Shown here: positions 31,722 through 44,374 of the stretch, in pieces
Position numbering within the stretch: position 1 is the stretch's first letter
Layout: each line of letters opens with the position of its first letter
NCBI GenBank assembly: GCA_030562195.1
Contig: CM060201.1
Coordinates: 26,208,067-26,272,066 of the forward strand
Length of the DNA: 64,000 nucleotides
Direction of reading: 5' to 3'
From: Nipponacmea schrenckii
Lineage: Eukaryota > Mollusca > Gastropoda > Lottiidae
The notes under the pieces: generated by a model
Database searches by the model: none
Told to the model about the DNA's origin: nothing
What the model saw: the letters and a program-made list of their open reading frames with translations, nothing else
Program-made: the position numbers and the translations under genes

Positions 31722-34700
31722 TTATCTCTTGCGTTTTTTGGGTAATTTGACTGGTCTCAGATAAGGATTGTCAATAGAGTCTGAATCAACCGTTTCTTGA
31801 GAGGCAGACGATTGAATTCCTGTATCAGCCAGACTTTCTAAACGTCTCTTGGACACACTGGAATAAACTTGGTCTGGTTCCTGGGAATCTAAATCCTGAT
31901 CTTTGGGTAGTAATGCATTTAAGTATGGTCGAGGTGATGGACTGATTGCTATCACTGAAAATAGAGAATAATCTTAAGAATTATGTATGGCTTACCTTTT
32001 TTAATTTATTCATATATAAATACTTTAATTGTACAGCTAATACTTATATAAATCAAGAGATTATAGAGATACTCTAAAGATCGGAGAAAAATACCCATTG
32101 GTCTAACAAGTCCCTAATTAAGTCATAACTAAAGTAATTACGAAGGAAATTTTCTGCCAGGTCAAGTAAAGGTCATTAGGTCTCAAAATTTAAAGTGAAT
32201 TTATATAACAATAAAAGAGGAATACTAGGTTCTGATCACAAGATCAGTTCTTTTACAAGCTTTCAGAAGGAACCAAAACGTGAAGATGACCAAATACAGC
32301 ATAAACGAAGTTTCATGCGGTCGCACATGAAATGTCCTTACAGAAGAAAAAAGAATATCCAGAAAACTTACAAGGAAATGAAGTTGTGTCATCTTTAAAT
32401 AGATGTTGAGTATCACCAGTTTTAGCAATGAATCTGGTCAGTGCTCTTTCGACATCCCGTTTTTGACTGGCAGCTTTCTCTCTCATTAACTGATATTCAT
32501 TCATTGGTTGCTGATGAGTCTAAAATATCACATACATTCAATTTAGCACTGAATGCCAATCATGAGAATTGAAATGAAAAATCGTGAGATTTCATGAATT
32601 TAGGAAACATGATGGAAACCAGCCATCTAAATTGAATAGTAAATACATTTTTCCTAAATTGCAATTCAGATCTATTGGGTCCCAAACGCAAGGGTATAAG
32701 TATAAATTAAGTACAATAATAAAAATACAGTAAAGCATTATAGACAAATCAAAACAGAAGCTGGAACATTTTGTTACATATAAGTATGCAATCTTCAGAC
32801 CATAGAACAGTAGGTAACAGCTGTTTGAAACTCCTGCATGAAACTCTTATTAACAACATCTTTCAGGTTCTGTTGTACTATTTCTTTTATGCAATTAATC
32901 AACAAAAGAAAATGGAAAGAAAGCAAATATACCATGGTTCTAATATATGTATGAGGATCAGGGAATTGTGGAAGATGTTCTGGAACATGAGTTGGATGAC
33001 TTTTCTTTTCACCAGCTTGAAGTGTCTTATGGACAGGTGCTGCCGTCACCTGTGTTGCTTAAAATAGATAAAAAATTCATTACAAAATTTACAAAAACAA
33101 AATGTCAAATAGTTGTTACTCCTTTCTCTCTCAGAATATGTTTCTTAAATCAAACACACTTTTAATGTTTTATTTACAGGATTGTAAACAAGCTTTTTAT
33201 GTGTAAAGAAAACAGAGAAACAATTATATTTTACAAGCATAACACAGTGAAAGATCCTTTCTACCATCTGGTCCCTAGCTAAACCTTTTTAGCATTGACT
33301 ATACTTAACAATGACAATTAAGGATACTTTCTACCAGCTGGTCCCTGGCCAAACCTTTTCAACATTGACTATATTTGACAAAGATAACAACTTAATTCAT
33401 AGTGAAAGATCTTTTCTACCATCTGGTCCCTAGCTAAACCTTTTTAGCATTGACTATACTTAACAAGGATTACTTAGGTTCACAATTAAGGATACTTTCT
33501 ACCAGCTGGTCCCTGGCCAAACCTTTTCAACATTGACTATATTTGACAAAGATAACAACTTAATTCATAGTGAAAGATCTTTTCTACCATCTGGTCCCTA
33601 GCTAAACCTTTTTAGCATTGACTATACTTAACAAGGATAACTTAAGTTCACAATCAAGGATACTTTCTACCAGCTGGTCCCTGGCCAAACCTTTTCAACA
33701 TTGACTATATTTGACAAAGATAACAACTTAATTCATAGTGAAAGATTCTTTCTACCAGCTGGTCCCTGGCCAAACATCTTGGCATCACAGATTATCTGTA
33801 CCAACTGGAATTATGAGTAAAAATGAGTTATTCAAGGTCATCAGAATTCACATGTCTAGTTTAATCAAATAGAACTTACGTGGTATAAAAACAGATTTAT
33901 TTGAACGTTTGATGTGCGGTTCAATTCCACCAATATTGAAGCCTGAAAATATATATACAATACTGTACAAAAATATGAGCTTTTATGCTTTAAAAGATTG
34001 CGCGGTTTTAGATAAATATACATTTAACATCATATTTTGTTTCAAAAACCAATAAAAACCACAACCAAATTTGATGGCTATATGTTAATTTATTAATCAA
34101 ACTATTGTAATATCCACTTTCTAGGCGGGGCCTAAGACGTGCAATAACTAGTTATTATCTCAGTTATAGCACAGTATACTATACAATACTATAGACGATT
34201 GGAGTGACTGGTTTGAGGAGGTAAGCAAAGTCGCAATTTGTCAAGCCCCGCCTCCAATGAAAACACATCCAAAAATACACATGGGTTTTCCAATGACAGA
34301 TTGTTTTGATTTGTCAACAGAATAAATGGGACCTTTCTACCTTACTTTAGACATTGTTTGACAAGTGTTAAAGCAACAAGTAATTTATAGCACGTTTTCA
34401 TTCGTTTACCAATAGTGCAATAGATATTACTTATTTAAATACAATCATTATGATTCGTGTATTGACTCTGGGCTACTTACCCATGTTTATAAGTGTAATA
34501 GCGACATCACTAACCATAGCTTCTGTTCTACCAGCTAACTCACAATATCCTCTAACACCTCTTCCTACTTCACTCATAACTTAAATAAAATCAAAGGGTG
34601 CAATTTATTTTGAATAGACTGGATAAAAATCTATTCAATTCAACATTGTTTTAGCTTGAATCTTTATTTTGTGACCCAACCCTGTGCTTTTATGACCCAA

Positions 34701-35244
34701 TCTTCTTTTCACCATCTAACAGAAACATGCCATTAAAGGGAAAATTTAAATTTAAGACAGCCTTAATATATTGAATGGTGAACTGCAGGCCTGTCGCTTT
34801 TCAAATAACCGTATCTCTATTAATTCCAATTTTTCTGTTTAAGTAGAAAGATGGACAGTTTTGTGTCGACTGTTAAGATTCCTTGCAGTTGTTTGTGGTG
34901 AGTCAATACCACCAAATTTTCTTTCTTTTCTTCATAACTAATTAATTAAACTAAAATTCACTTCACTTTTAAAAAAAAAAATTATAAATTCATGACCTAA
35001 GCCAGTGTTTTCATGGAAAGTTAAAGCTCATATGACCCTAACAAATGCAGCACAATTTAACATTGAATCTATATTGCAAAAAAGGGTCAGAAAACTCACA
35101 GCTTTGAATCATTTCTGTTAAAGTTTCCAGGGCTGTATCTTCAGCTGTTGTAAAACCATTTTCAGAACAAAGTGCTGCCACTGCTACTTTCAAAGCTCTC
35201 CGTCTAGGCTCAGATGTACTTGCACAATCAGTGGATGTTGTCAT
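31722..35244 (-). CDS. TAF8: TFIID subunit TAF8
   Basis: Six minus-strand exons, 35244-35100, 34579-34481, 33942-33880, 33057-32933, 32519-32372 and 31954-31722, join in phase into 270 aa. Residues about 14-85 are the histone fold (RRRALKVAVAALCSENGF, then EVGRGVRGYCELAGRTEAM and SDVAITLINMGF), the part that pairs with TAF10 in TFIID. The TAF8 central region follows: PEHLPQFPDPHTYIRT, REKAASQKRDVERALTRF and LFKDDTTSFPLIA. The C-terminus has DNPYLRPVKLPKKRKR, matching the nuclear localisation tail of animal TAF8. The length is slightly shorter than vertebrate TAF8 (about 310 aa). The ATG at 35244 is the first in frame and gives the usual short N-terminus. It is divergent from the ARM-TIR-SAM gene. 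Confidence 0.96.
33186..33800 (-). mobile_element. SINE family 2 with an amplified internal segment
   Basis: It starts with the SINE tail (ATTATATTTTACAAGCATAA) and ends in body sequence (CCAAACATCTTGGCATCACA). Between them a segment of about 84 bp (TTTCTACCAGCTGGTCCCTG, CCAAACCTTTTCAACATTGA) is repeated about six times, in pairs that recur every 168 bp. It lies in TAF8 intron 3. Confidence 0.75.
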
Positions 35245-36405
35245 TTTTTATTTATCTTTACCTAAAAAACAATATAGAAATGGACACACAAAACTTCAAA
35301 TTTATAATTTTCTCTTATTTCAACATTAAGTAGTCTACAATGTTCATTTTTTTGTCTTAAAAAATCTTCACAGGCCTCATTCAGTCACTTTAAAATTCAA
35401 GTGAAATGATTAATTTCAATACTGGGTAGGCCTTAAGAGAGTTCCAGACCTGACTAATGACAACAAATAAAAACAGAACGATTTTATTTTAAACGTTTTA
35501 ACTCAATATGAAATATTATTACCAGCACCACTTGCATTTATTCATTGTATGGGTCTATGTTTACAAAATAAATCTTTCATATTCCGCCATATTGTTAAAG
35601 GGGCATAACTTCAAATACAACAGACAACAACTAATTATCGTTTATACCAATCATAACAAACGGGAAGGCTAATGAACCTATAAATAATTATAGATCAAAG
35701 AAAATACCAGTCTTTATGAGTTTTAAAGTTGTCTCTGTTAACACATCTTGAAATATAACATTTATCTATTTTCGGCGAGTTTGTTACATGAGTCGTAATG
35801 TGTAGCGGTCGATTCGACTGACAGTTGACAGGAAGCACGTGGGTTTTATTTACATCAGCAACGTAAACAAATTTCATTAGAGTAAAAGAAATTTACCCAT
35901 CAAAATAAATTACTGGCACGTCTTGTCGAAGTCTACGGTATTAAATTTATCAAATAACTTTGTATTAAGGACACATGCCCCTAATTTTCTTTAACACAAA
36001 AATGGGCTTAGCTGTTAAATTACCGAATCACCATACTCCACTGGAGATCTAATATCTAGGCCTATCAATGAAGCTATGCTATAAATTTTGAAGTCTGAAG
36101 ACTTTCTCAAAATGTGCTGGATATATGAGACTAATCATTTCTATGATAAGAGCCTAGGAAAAACAGATATCAGGAAATTAGAATGATGCAAATTTAAGTC
36201 ATGAATCTTTTTGATGCCGGTACACATAAAAAGTTGAAAAGAAATTTCTTTGCAATCTCTTTAAATAAGCTAGCCAATCTACAATTTACTGTGAATTATA
36301 GCAAAAAATCTGTTTTTATTTATTCTATTCATTCACATTTCAGTACATTGCTATTGGTTCATTGAATTGTTGTCATAATAAAGAGATACTGATGTTTCAG
36401 TCAAA
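35245..36405. promoter_or_regulatory. divergent intergenic region between TAF8 and the ARM-TIR-SAM gene
   Basis: The two start codons are 1161 bp apart on opposite strands, so the promoters share this space. No TATA box can be assigned with confidence. GATGTTTCAG at 36391-36400, five bases before the ATG at 36406, looks like a splice acceptor, suggesting an untranslated first exon for the plus-strand gene. A half MITE sits at 36183-36262. Confidence 0.45.
36183..36262 (+). mobile_element. foldback MITE family 1, right half
   Basis: GAATGATGCAAATTTA, GATGCCGGTACACATA and TTTGCAATCTCTTTA match the right arm of the copy at 18819-19036. The left half is missing. It is about 140 bp upstream of the ARM-TIR-SAM start codon. 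Confidence 0.55.
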
Positions 36406-39400
36406 ATGGGATCTTCACCGTCAAAAAAAGTTCCTAAATCTGAAAATCCAAAAACAGACAAATTTAAAAATGCTTTGCATGAAAGTGACAAGAAACGTGC
36501 TCAAGAAATAGTTGCCAAAAATCCTTATTTCAAAGAGGAATTTGAACATTTTGCAAATACTACTGAAATATTGGAGAAAAAGTCAACAGATATTGAAGAC
36601 ATTCTGACGCATTTGTCAGAAGCCGAACATTTTTATTTTAATACAACTGAAAAGAGAATTCATAAATGTTTTGGAGATTACCTAGCGTATATTGGTTTCG
36701 CAGCAGCTGGAACCAAGATGTATTTAGAAATTATGGAAAAAGGACCTGGATATGTTGAGGATAGTGATGTTTCCCCAGTGAATATAGATTCTTCAACGCA
36801 ACAGGAGTTTTTTTAATTTCTCCGACAGCAGTGTAGTCTTGGAAAAATTGCTAAATCAGGAATATTGAAGTATTTGTTAAAAAAATTTTTTCGGTGGAGA
36901 GAGAAAAGGAATGGTGCATTTCATTTACAAGATGGCAGAATTATAAAACTGCCCATGATGTTTTATTGTGATTTGTAAATTTTTATTTTTGCTTTTAAGT
37001 CTAATAGCCCTTTCATCAAATTACCCTGAAGCAAATTCAGCACTTTAGAAAAATTTATTTTAAGTCAATGATCCCTTTAGTCACTGATCCCTTAAGTCAA
37101 ATTTCCCTTCAATTAAATACCCTTCAAATCAAATTATGTATTTAAGCAAATTTCCTCTTTATTAATTCTCCACATGAAGTCAAATTCATCCCTTCAAAAA
37201 ATTATCTATTAAAGAGATTCTGGATGTTTCAGTCAAATGTCTTCCCTTTCAAGAAAAAGTTTCCTAAATCATGATAATTTCTCCAAGGCATGTACCCTTT
37301 AAGAAAGAATTGCATTAAAGTCAAAGAATATCTTCAAGTAAATATTGCTTCAATAAATCATTATTTCAAAGCAAAGGAATTTTTTAAGCAATTTCATTTT
37401 ACAAGATGGCAGAATTATTCAAGTCAACATGATATTGAAGTAAATTGCATGATCGCTTTAAGTCAATTCAGCCCCTTTCAAGTCAAATTCATCCCCTTTC
37501 AAGCAAATTCATCTCCTTTCAAGTCAAATTATCCTCAGTCAAATTCATATTGATCCCCTTTCAGTCAACTTCATCCCTTTCAAGTCAAATTCATCCCCTT
37601 TCAAGTCAAATTCATCCCCTTTCAAGTCAAATTCATCCTCTTTCAAGTCAAATTCATCCTCTTTCAAGTCAAATTCATCCCTTTCAAATCAAATTCATCC
37701 CTTTCAAGTCAAATTCATCCTCTTTCAAGTCAAATTCATCCTCTTTCAAGCCAAAGTCATTCTCTTTCAAGTCAAATTCAACCTCTTTCAAGGCAAATTC
37801 ACCCCCTTTCAAGTCAAATTATCCTTTCAAGTCAAATTCATCCCCTTTCAAGCCAAATTCATCCTTTCAAGTCAAATTCATCCCCTTTCAAGTCAAATTC
37901 ATCCTCTTTCAATGTCAAATTGTCCCCTTTCAAGTCAAATTCATCCTCTTTCAAGTCAAATTCACCCTCTTTCAAGTCAAATTCATCCCCTTTCAAGCCA
38001 AATTCATCCTCTTTCAAGTCAAATTCATCCTCTTTCAAGTCAAATTCATCCTCTTTCAAGCAAAGTCATTCTCTTTCAAGTCAAATTCATCCCCTTTCAA
38101 GTCAAATTCATCCTCTTTCAAGCCAAAGTCATTCTCTTTCAAGTCAAATTCATCCCCTTTCAAGTCAAATTCATCCCTCTTTCAAGCCAAAGTCATTCTC
38201 TTTCAAGTCAAATTCATCCCCTTTCAAGTCAAATTCATCCCTCTTTCAAGTCAAATTCACCCCTTTCAAGTCAAATTCATCCTCTTTCAAGTCAAATTCA
38301 TCCTCTTTCAAGGCAAAGTCATTCTCTTTCAAGTCAAATTCATCCCCTTTCAAGTCAAATTCATCCCTCTTTCAAGCCAAATTTTGTCATTCTCTCTTTC
38401 AAGTCAAATTCATCCTCTTTCAAGCCAAAGTCATTCTCTTTCAAGTCAAATTCATCCCCTTCCAAGTCAAATTCATCCCTCTTTCAAGCCAAAGTCATTC
38501 TCTTTTAAGTCAAATTCACCCCCTTTCAAGTCAAATTCATCCCCTTTCAAGTCAAATTCATCCTGTAATTAGACTATTTACGACTTTATTACAGACTTGT
38601 GAGACAAACTCGTATTTTTCCTGAAAATTAGATCTACTTTCGATATATATACTTATTAGCCGTCCAATTAAAAATATATATGTGAAGAAATGAAAATAGG
38701 GAAACCCATCTTTAATTAATTTGGCCAAACTTTTTTCTACTCAGACTTTCCAAAATATTTCCTGAAGATATAATAAGAATCAAAGCTCTAAAGACTAATT
38801 ACTTTTTTGAATAAATTAATAGAATTCAAGCAGTGTACTCGAGTCCAGTTTGGGATGTCTATATAATTGTGCTAGATATTGCAGTGCTGATACCAGGGAA
38901 TGTTTCCGACGGGAAAACTGTGTGGAAAAACTTATCCCTTTCCTGAAGACCAATGCATTAAGTAAGTAAGACTTGTTTTCCCAGTAAAAATTAGGCACGT
39001 ATTGTTATCATCCTTGTTTGGTAACACTGTCGGCAAATCAAATTCCTTAAGTCTTCTATGTTGGAATTTAATGATGCAAATAACAAATTAATTGATACAA
39101 TGCTTTTGGGATACACTTTTTGTTTGCGCCACAAATCCCAGCATTGGAAAGAAAAGATTGGCTGGCTGTGTCATCAGAGGGATGAATATTTAAGAGGCCC
39201 ACCCTAATTGAAGTGGTTATTTTTAAAAATATACCAGTACCGATAATAAGCTAATAAAACACTGAATAAATATTTGGTCTTGGGCAATCTGTCAGTTAGA
39301 CTGAAAAGCCGTTCACATTTGTAGTTAGCACAATGACAAGTTTTGATTCAATTTATATAAAACTTGATAATCAAATGTAAGATAAAGGAATCTTAACTGT

Positions 39401-42400
39401 GTTCAAATTTGATATTAGAGTTATTGCCCTTCCATTGCATTGGACCCAGAAAAATCAGCTCATAAGCATTGAAACTTGACATGCTTCTGTTGATTAGGTA
39501 GTATAGCAAGAGTACATAGTTGTTGTTTTGTTGAATAATAGATTTTGAGTTATTGCCCTTGATTCAAGGGCTGTAGTTGCCTACATTGCTCCAATGAATA
39601 ATTCAAAAATGGCTGCTGAATGGTCTTCATTTTCAATTAGTTATCATTTATTTTCTTCTTCTTCTAGGTATAAAGGTTTTAGTTTTGATAACGCTAGCAA
39701 ATATTGTCAACGAAACAGAAAATAATCTCTTGTTAGCAGACGCAGAAGTGTTTAACAATTTGATTGGTTTATTAAAAAGGGCAGAGGGAAAGAGAGATAG
39801 GCGTTATGAGGGATTCAGTGCTGAGGAGTTACTTGAAGGAGTTAAGGGACTTGCTAAAAATGATGAAAATAAACTAATTTTGGTTAAAAAGGGAATTTTA
39901 GATGTATTGAAATCAGTTCTTACAACAAAATTTGATGATGGAGAAGTTTTGGAGGCAACTGAAACACTTCGTGTTTTATCATTTGCTAATGAGAATAAAA
40001 TCCAAATTAAGGTTTGTCTTTAAAGGGATACTGCGTCTAAGAATGGACATAAAATTAAAGTTCTCAAGAATTGTCAATATGAGTATATAGTCATCAGTGA
40101 ACTTACCTGGTGTCATAAAGTAACAGAATCCCTTAAAATCTGGAAACCTCACAATATCAAGTCATTATTGAGAAATGCTTAATCAATTTGTTAATCGTTT
40201 TCAATAATCAATTGCATTTTTATGAATAATTACTAAGTTTTGGGGATTTATCAGATTATTTAAAGATTCTGTTATGTTATTTATGGCAGCAGGTATATCT
40301 ACTGATGAATATATGCTCTTGGTCAAGTTTAAACATTTAATGTTCACTCAAAGTATCCTGCATTAATTTACAATTAAATAATTACTTATGCTTCAGTGGC
40401 CATTTATAGGAGGCTGTGTCAGGTTTTGAAAATAATTTTTTTTCGATTCCCAATATATGTCGGATTTGACAGTAAATTAGTTCTATACAATAAGTCTTTC
40501 TAAAATTCAATTTAAGGCCAAGAAATTAGCTGTAAATGAGATTTGAAGGCTTTGTTAACATAAGAAGCCATTTTGAGAATTCGACTCATGTAAGAAGCAA
40601 ATTATATTGTTCAGTATGCAAATGTTACTACAATAACTAAAATTTTAAGCGTGATTTGGGAAATATTTGGTGCTAGTGAATATGGATATTGGCTTTTTAT
40701 TTCACGTTAATTGTTATAATTATTAAATTCTTCAGAATGATGTCGAGCTGATGAAAATTATACAAGAATTATCTGAATCGAAAAATGAGAAAATTGTGAA
40801 AGCTGCTTCTGGAATTGTATGGAATCTTAAAGATGGTAAATAGAATAATGAAATAATAATTGAAAGGGAGATTAACGCCTAGTGGCTGGTATCAGAACCT
40901 TATTGATATACATGTAGGCTACCTCTAAACATTCATTTATTGCCTTCATAACAAACTTACTTTCGATATCTCTTGTGTCATTACTTATAATGGAAGTGGC
41001 AAATTCAATTCAATATTTCGTGAGATTACTTCGGGAAAATTACTTTTCCTTTCATTCTGTGCAAGTTCTGATTTGAATGGATATTTTTAAGAAGTCATAA
41101 ATTGCAAAATTGGAGAAAGTGGTAATAATCAGATTGACTCATGTTTGATTCTTTGATAGATAAAGAAAAGGCTAAAGTAAAGACCAAATCTTCTGGTAAA
41201 GGACATGTTATGATCAGTTATCAATGGGCTGATCAAAAGAAGCTCATTCAGGTATTCTCTCATTTTAAAAGAAACAATAATACGTTTAAAGAAACAATGT
41301 TCTTTTGTCAAAATAGGGCCTCAAAAGTGCTTCAAAAACTAAGATATATGGGTGCACTACTTCTTAATATATCTGAGTTTATGATGTACTCTACTTACTT
41401 CTATATGTCTTATGAAAAATACTTAACTTTTTGCTGCAGACTGTAGGCTAATTTTTTCTTTCCTGTTGCTATAGATACAGCAGTCGTTAAAAGAAAATGG
41501 CTACTCAGTGTGGCTAGATATAAATGACATGGAAGGCTCAACACTAGAAGCTATGGCAGATGCTGTAGAAAAATCCTCTGTTGTTTTAATGTGTATGTCA
41601 GAAAAATATAAAGAGAGCTCAAATTGTAGAACTGGTAAGTAATACGCTGTCTGCATTCATATGACTCATGACTTTGGTATAAACACAAGTTTGCCTTCAT
41701 TGCCACCATAAAATATGATTAAAAGACCAAAGAAGTCTGTTTTACTTATTTCAACAGTTAAGGATCCATGAGCTGGTCCTTGTCAAAACATTTTGTTATG
41801 GATCTTTCTCAGATTATGCGTACCCTTTAAGAGCTGGGTTGACTGGATTTTGTGAAGGTGACTTTAAGTACGTAACCAAGCAAATGACATCATGTAAACA
41901 TAGAATGCTTATAGTTCTATGATGTAAACAAGTAATTTTGGAACAATTGTACTATTTAACTTCACAAGGAGATTTGATTGATGGGTTTTCTAGCCAATGA
42001 AGGCTTAAGAATTTTAAAATTATGCTGCCTTTTGTTATTATGTGTATTGGTTCGAGTTGCTAGGTGCGTAGAACATATTGATACACAAATCACATGAAAC
42101 ACATTTAACACAAATTTGAATGTTGCTTGCAGAAGCAGAGTATGCTTATACTTTAAAGAAACCAATCATACCTTTAATGATGCAACTTGGATACAAACCT
42201 GATGGTTATTTAGGAATGATTCTTGGTGCCAAATTATTTGTTGATTTTAGTGGAAAATATTCCTATGATGACTCTCTAAATAAATTGATTAAACTGCTGG
42301 GTGAGGATGGGAAATTGCAGGAAATAGCTGGTGATGACGTGAGTTGACTATTTTTGTTGCCCTTAGTACTGTACTGTATGATTGTGAATATAGTGCGCAT

Positions 42401-44196
42401 CTCTTATTACTCTTGTCTAAGCTTGAAAAAGTCTAATTAATACACACCAGAAAAGTCACCCCCTTAGAAAAATGATTGGCACTTTATTTTTTACAAATTC
42501 AAAAGTATGATTTTTATTTTTTACCCAAATGCATCAAAATAATTTTTTTTTTTAAATGTCTTGGGAGAGCCAAGCCATTCCCACATTTTGAATTCAACAA
42601 GACAGTTGTCCCACCATTGTCGTTCCAGTCTTGTGAGGATAGCGCCGCCACTTTCGGACACTGGAATAGAGGCAGATGTTTCCAACTAGGATTGCACATA
42701 CTGATAATGTAGCTACACAATAAGGGAAGGAAAAGACAAAAAACTGCATTTCATTTCAGGTTGATGGACCAATAGCAGTTGTTAAAAATGTACCATTGCA
42801 AACTTCGAAAGGAAATTCAGTATCTCAGTGGTCTAAAAACGATGTTTTAAAGTGGTTAAATAAGATTTCTCTTGATAAGTAAGTATATAGTTTTGCAAAG
42901 ATGTTGGGTCATCTGAGTACAGCCAAAATATGAAGGAGTGTACAAAAACAGCCACAGGGAGAGGAAATGACATGTTTAACAATTGTACTTTGTGTTTCTA
43001 AATTTGCAGAACTTTATTAGGCTATAGACTTGATGTTACAATATGAATGCAATAGTGAAACCTACATAGCTGTTTAGGATAATATCATTTTCTTTGGCAT
43101 TTTCAGCTTCCCCTTCTCTCTTCCCATGTCATCAAATGTCGGCCATATTCCTTTTTGATTCCAACAAAGCAGTTGAAACTATGCAAAAATTATTTATGTA
43201 AGGGATAGAGTACGAAAATTGTCTATAAAGCCAGAGAATGGACAGTGTGAGGGCGTAGCAGGTGTCTTCTAAACACAATTTATTATTCAATCCACCTTAA
43301 GAAATACATCCCAAGTCGAGCCAATGGATAACATTTAGTATGAACAATCCAATTTTCAAATACGAAGATACCTTTTTTTCTGATATTTCATCTGATGATA
43401 ACAAAGTAAGAGCAAAAAGAAGATGAAAATAAGGATATATATCGAACTCTAATGTCACAACAATAAGGTTTAACAAACCTTTGAAAAAAAAACTGACATA
43501 GATGCGATTGTTAACTAAGGCCTTCAGAAAAAACAGAATCAAAAACACGCTGTATTTCACTTTATCAAATAGGAACGTTGTAAAATAAAACTGAATATAT
43601 AATTGAATTACTTTGTCAGAGAAAAGATAGAGGGTCTAAACAACTAAAAAATAATTGACACTTTTTGAAAAATAATGGACACTTTTTAAAAAATAATGGA
43701 CACTTTTTTAAAAATAATGGACATTCAGTGAACAATTTTCATGAAATAGTGGTAGTTCAAACAACACTCATACATTCTATTAGAGAATGGATAAATACAT
43801 CAAAGGATGACGTCATAGCTGTTATTTAAGCTTAACTTGAGCATTTTTTTTCTTTCAGCAAGACAAAATTACACAACTTATCAGGGGAACATTTGGTTTT
43901 CTTAAAGAAGTTTTCAAATAGAGTAAGTTTAGATTACATTTGCCCAGTGGCAAAAAACAAATGGAAAAATATACAAAATTCAGACCAAACTCTGTTATTT
44001 TTCTCAGATATGACAAAAACATAATGTGTTTTTGCTAATAACCTATGGCTAATATTGATTATTTTCAAGTCATTAATTAATATTTCTATTTAAATTATAG
44101 GCTCCTGAATTTTTCTTCAACTATATAAAAACAGATCTAGGGTTGGATCAACTAGATGATATGATGAAATTCAGCAATGGTATTGATCAACTTTAA
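36406..44196 (+). CDS. ARM-TIR-SAM protein with N-myristoylation signal
   Basis: Ten exons join in phase into 563 aa: 36406-36777, 38823-38961, 39668-40011, 40736-40835, 41160-41251, 41475-41634, 42133-42338, 42760-42878, 43859-43922 and 44101-44196. The first donor (CCA/GTGAAT) is the least certain. MGSSPSKK fits the N-myristoylation consensus (Gly2, Ser6). Residues about 125-318 are armadillo-like helices (NANIVNETE-type, GVKGLAKNDENKLILVKKG, AASGIVWNLKD). Residues about 332-465 are a TIR domain: GHVMISYQW (box 1), GYSVWLDINDMEG (box 2, BB loop), NCRTEAEYAYTLKKPIIPLM and KLFVDFSG (box 3). Glu405 (or 403) falls where SARM1-type NADases place the catalytic Glu. Residues about 492-563 resemble a SAM domain (VSQWSKNDVLKWLNKISL, LSGEHLVFLKKFS). 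Likely a cytosolic, membrane-anchored TIR effector; activity is inferred. Confidence 0.88.
37440..38565 (+). repeat. 22-bp minisatellite in intron 1
   Basis: About 50 copies of TTTCAAGTCAAATTCATCCC plus two bases (22 bp), with CTCT/CCCC and AAGTCATT variants. More diverged copies extend upstream to about 37080. Because 22 is one more than a multiple of three, all three plus frames stay open for long stretches, giving ORFs of up to 375 codons. It lies between exons 1 and 2 of the ARM-TIR-SAM gene. Confidence 0.93.
40022..40358 (+). mobile_element. foldback MITE family 2
   Basis: AAAGGGATACTG at left, CAAAGTATCCTG at right. The ends are inverted versions of each other (CAGTGAACTTACCTGGTGTC against GCAGCAGGTATATCTACTGA reversed). 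It lines up, inverted, with 20756-21093. It begins 11 bases after the exon 3 donor of the ARM-TIR-SAM gene. Confidence 0.75.
41750..41865 (-). mobile_element. SINE family 2 fragment
   Basis: AAGGATCCATGAGCTGGTCC, ATGGATCTTTCTCAGATTAT and GAGCTGGGTTGACTGGATTT keep the order of the family 2 body on the minus strand. It lies in the intron after exon 41475-41634. Confidence 0.55.
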
Positions 44197-44374
44197 GCGA
44201 TACCGCCATCTTATTATTTGCCTTACCAGTTGATGGAACTAAGGCTCAATAGCCTGTAGAAATTTTCAAGATAAAACTGTTACTTCTCTGCAAATTTACA
44301 GTCATTGCACAATATCTCAATGTATGCTATATAGCTTAAAAATCTTGCAATGTCTGTAAATTACAGAGAAAGTG

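Noticed and set aside
37445..38624. ORFs of 375, 234 and 198 codons on the plus strand
   Set aside because: They are frames through the 22-bp minisatellite and shift registers of the same repeat; the region lies in an intron of a well-supported gene.
36406..44196. Calling the gene SARM1
   Set aside because: Domain order, single SAM-like domain, total length and lipid-anchor N-terminus do not fit a SARM1 orthologue.
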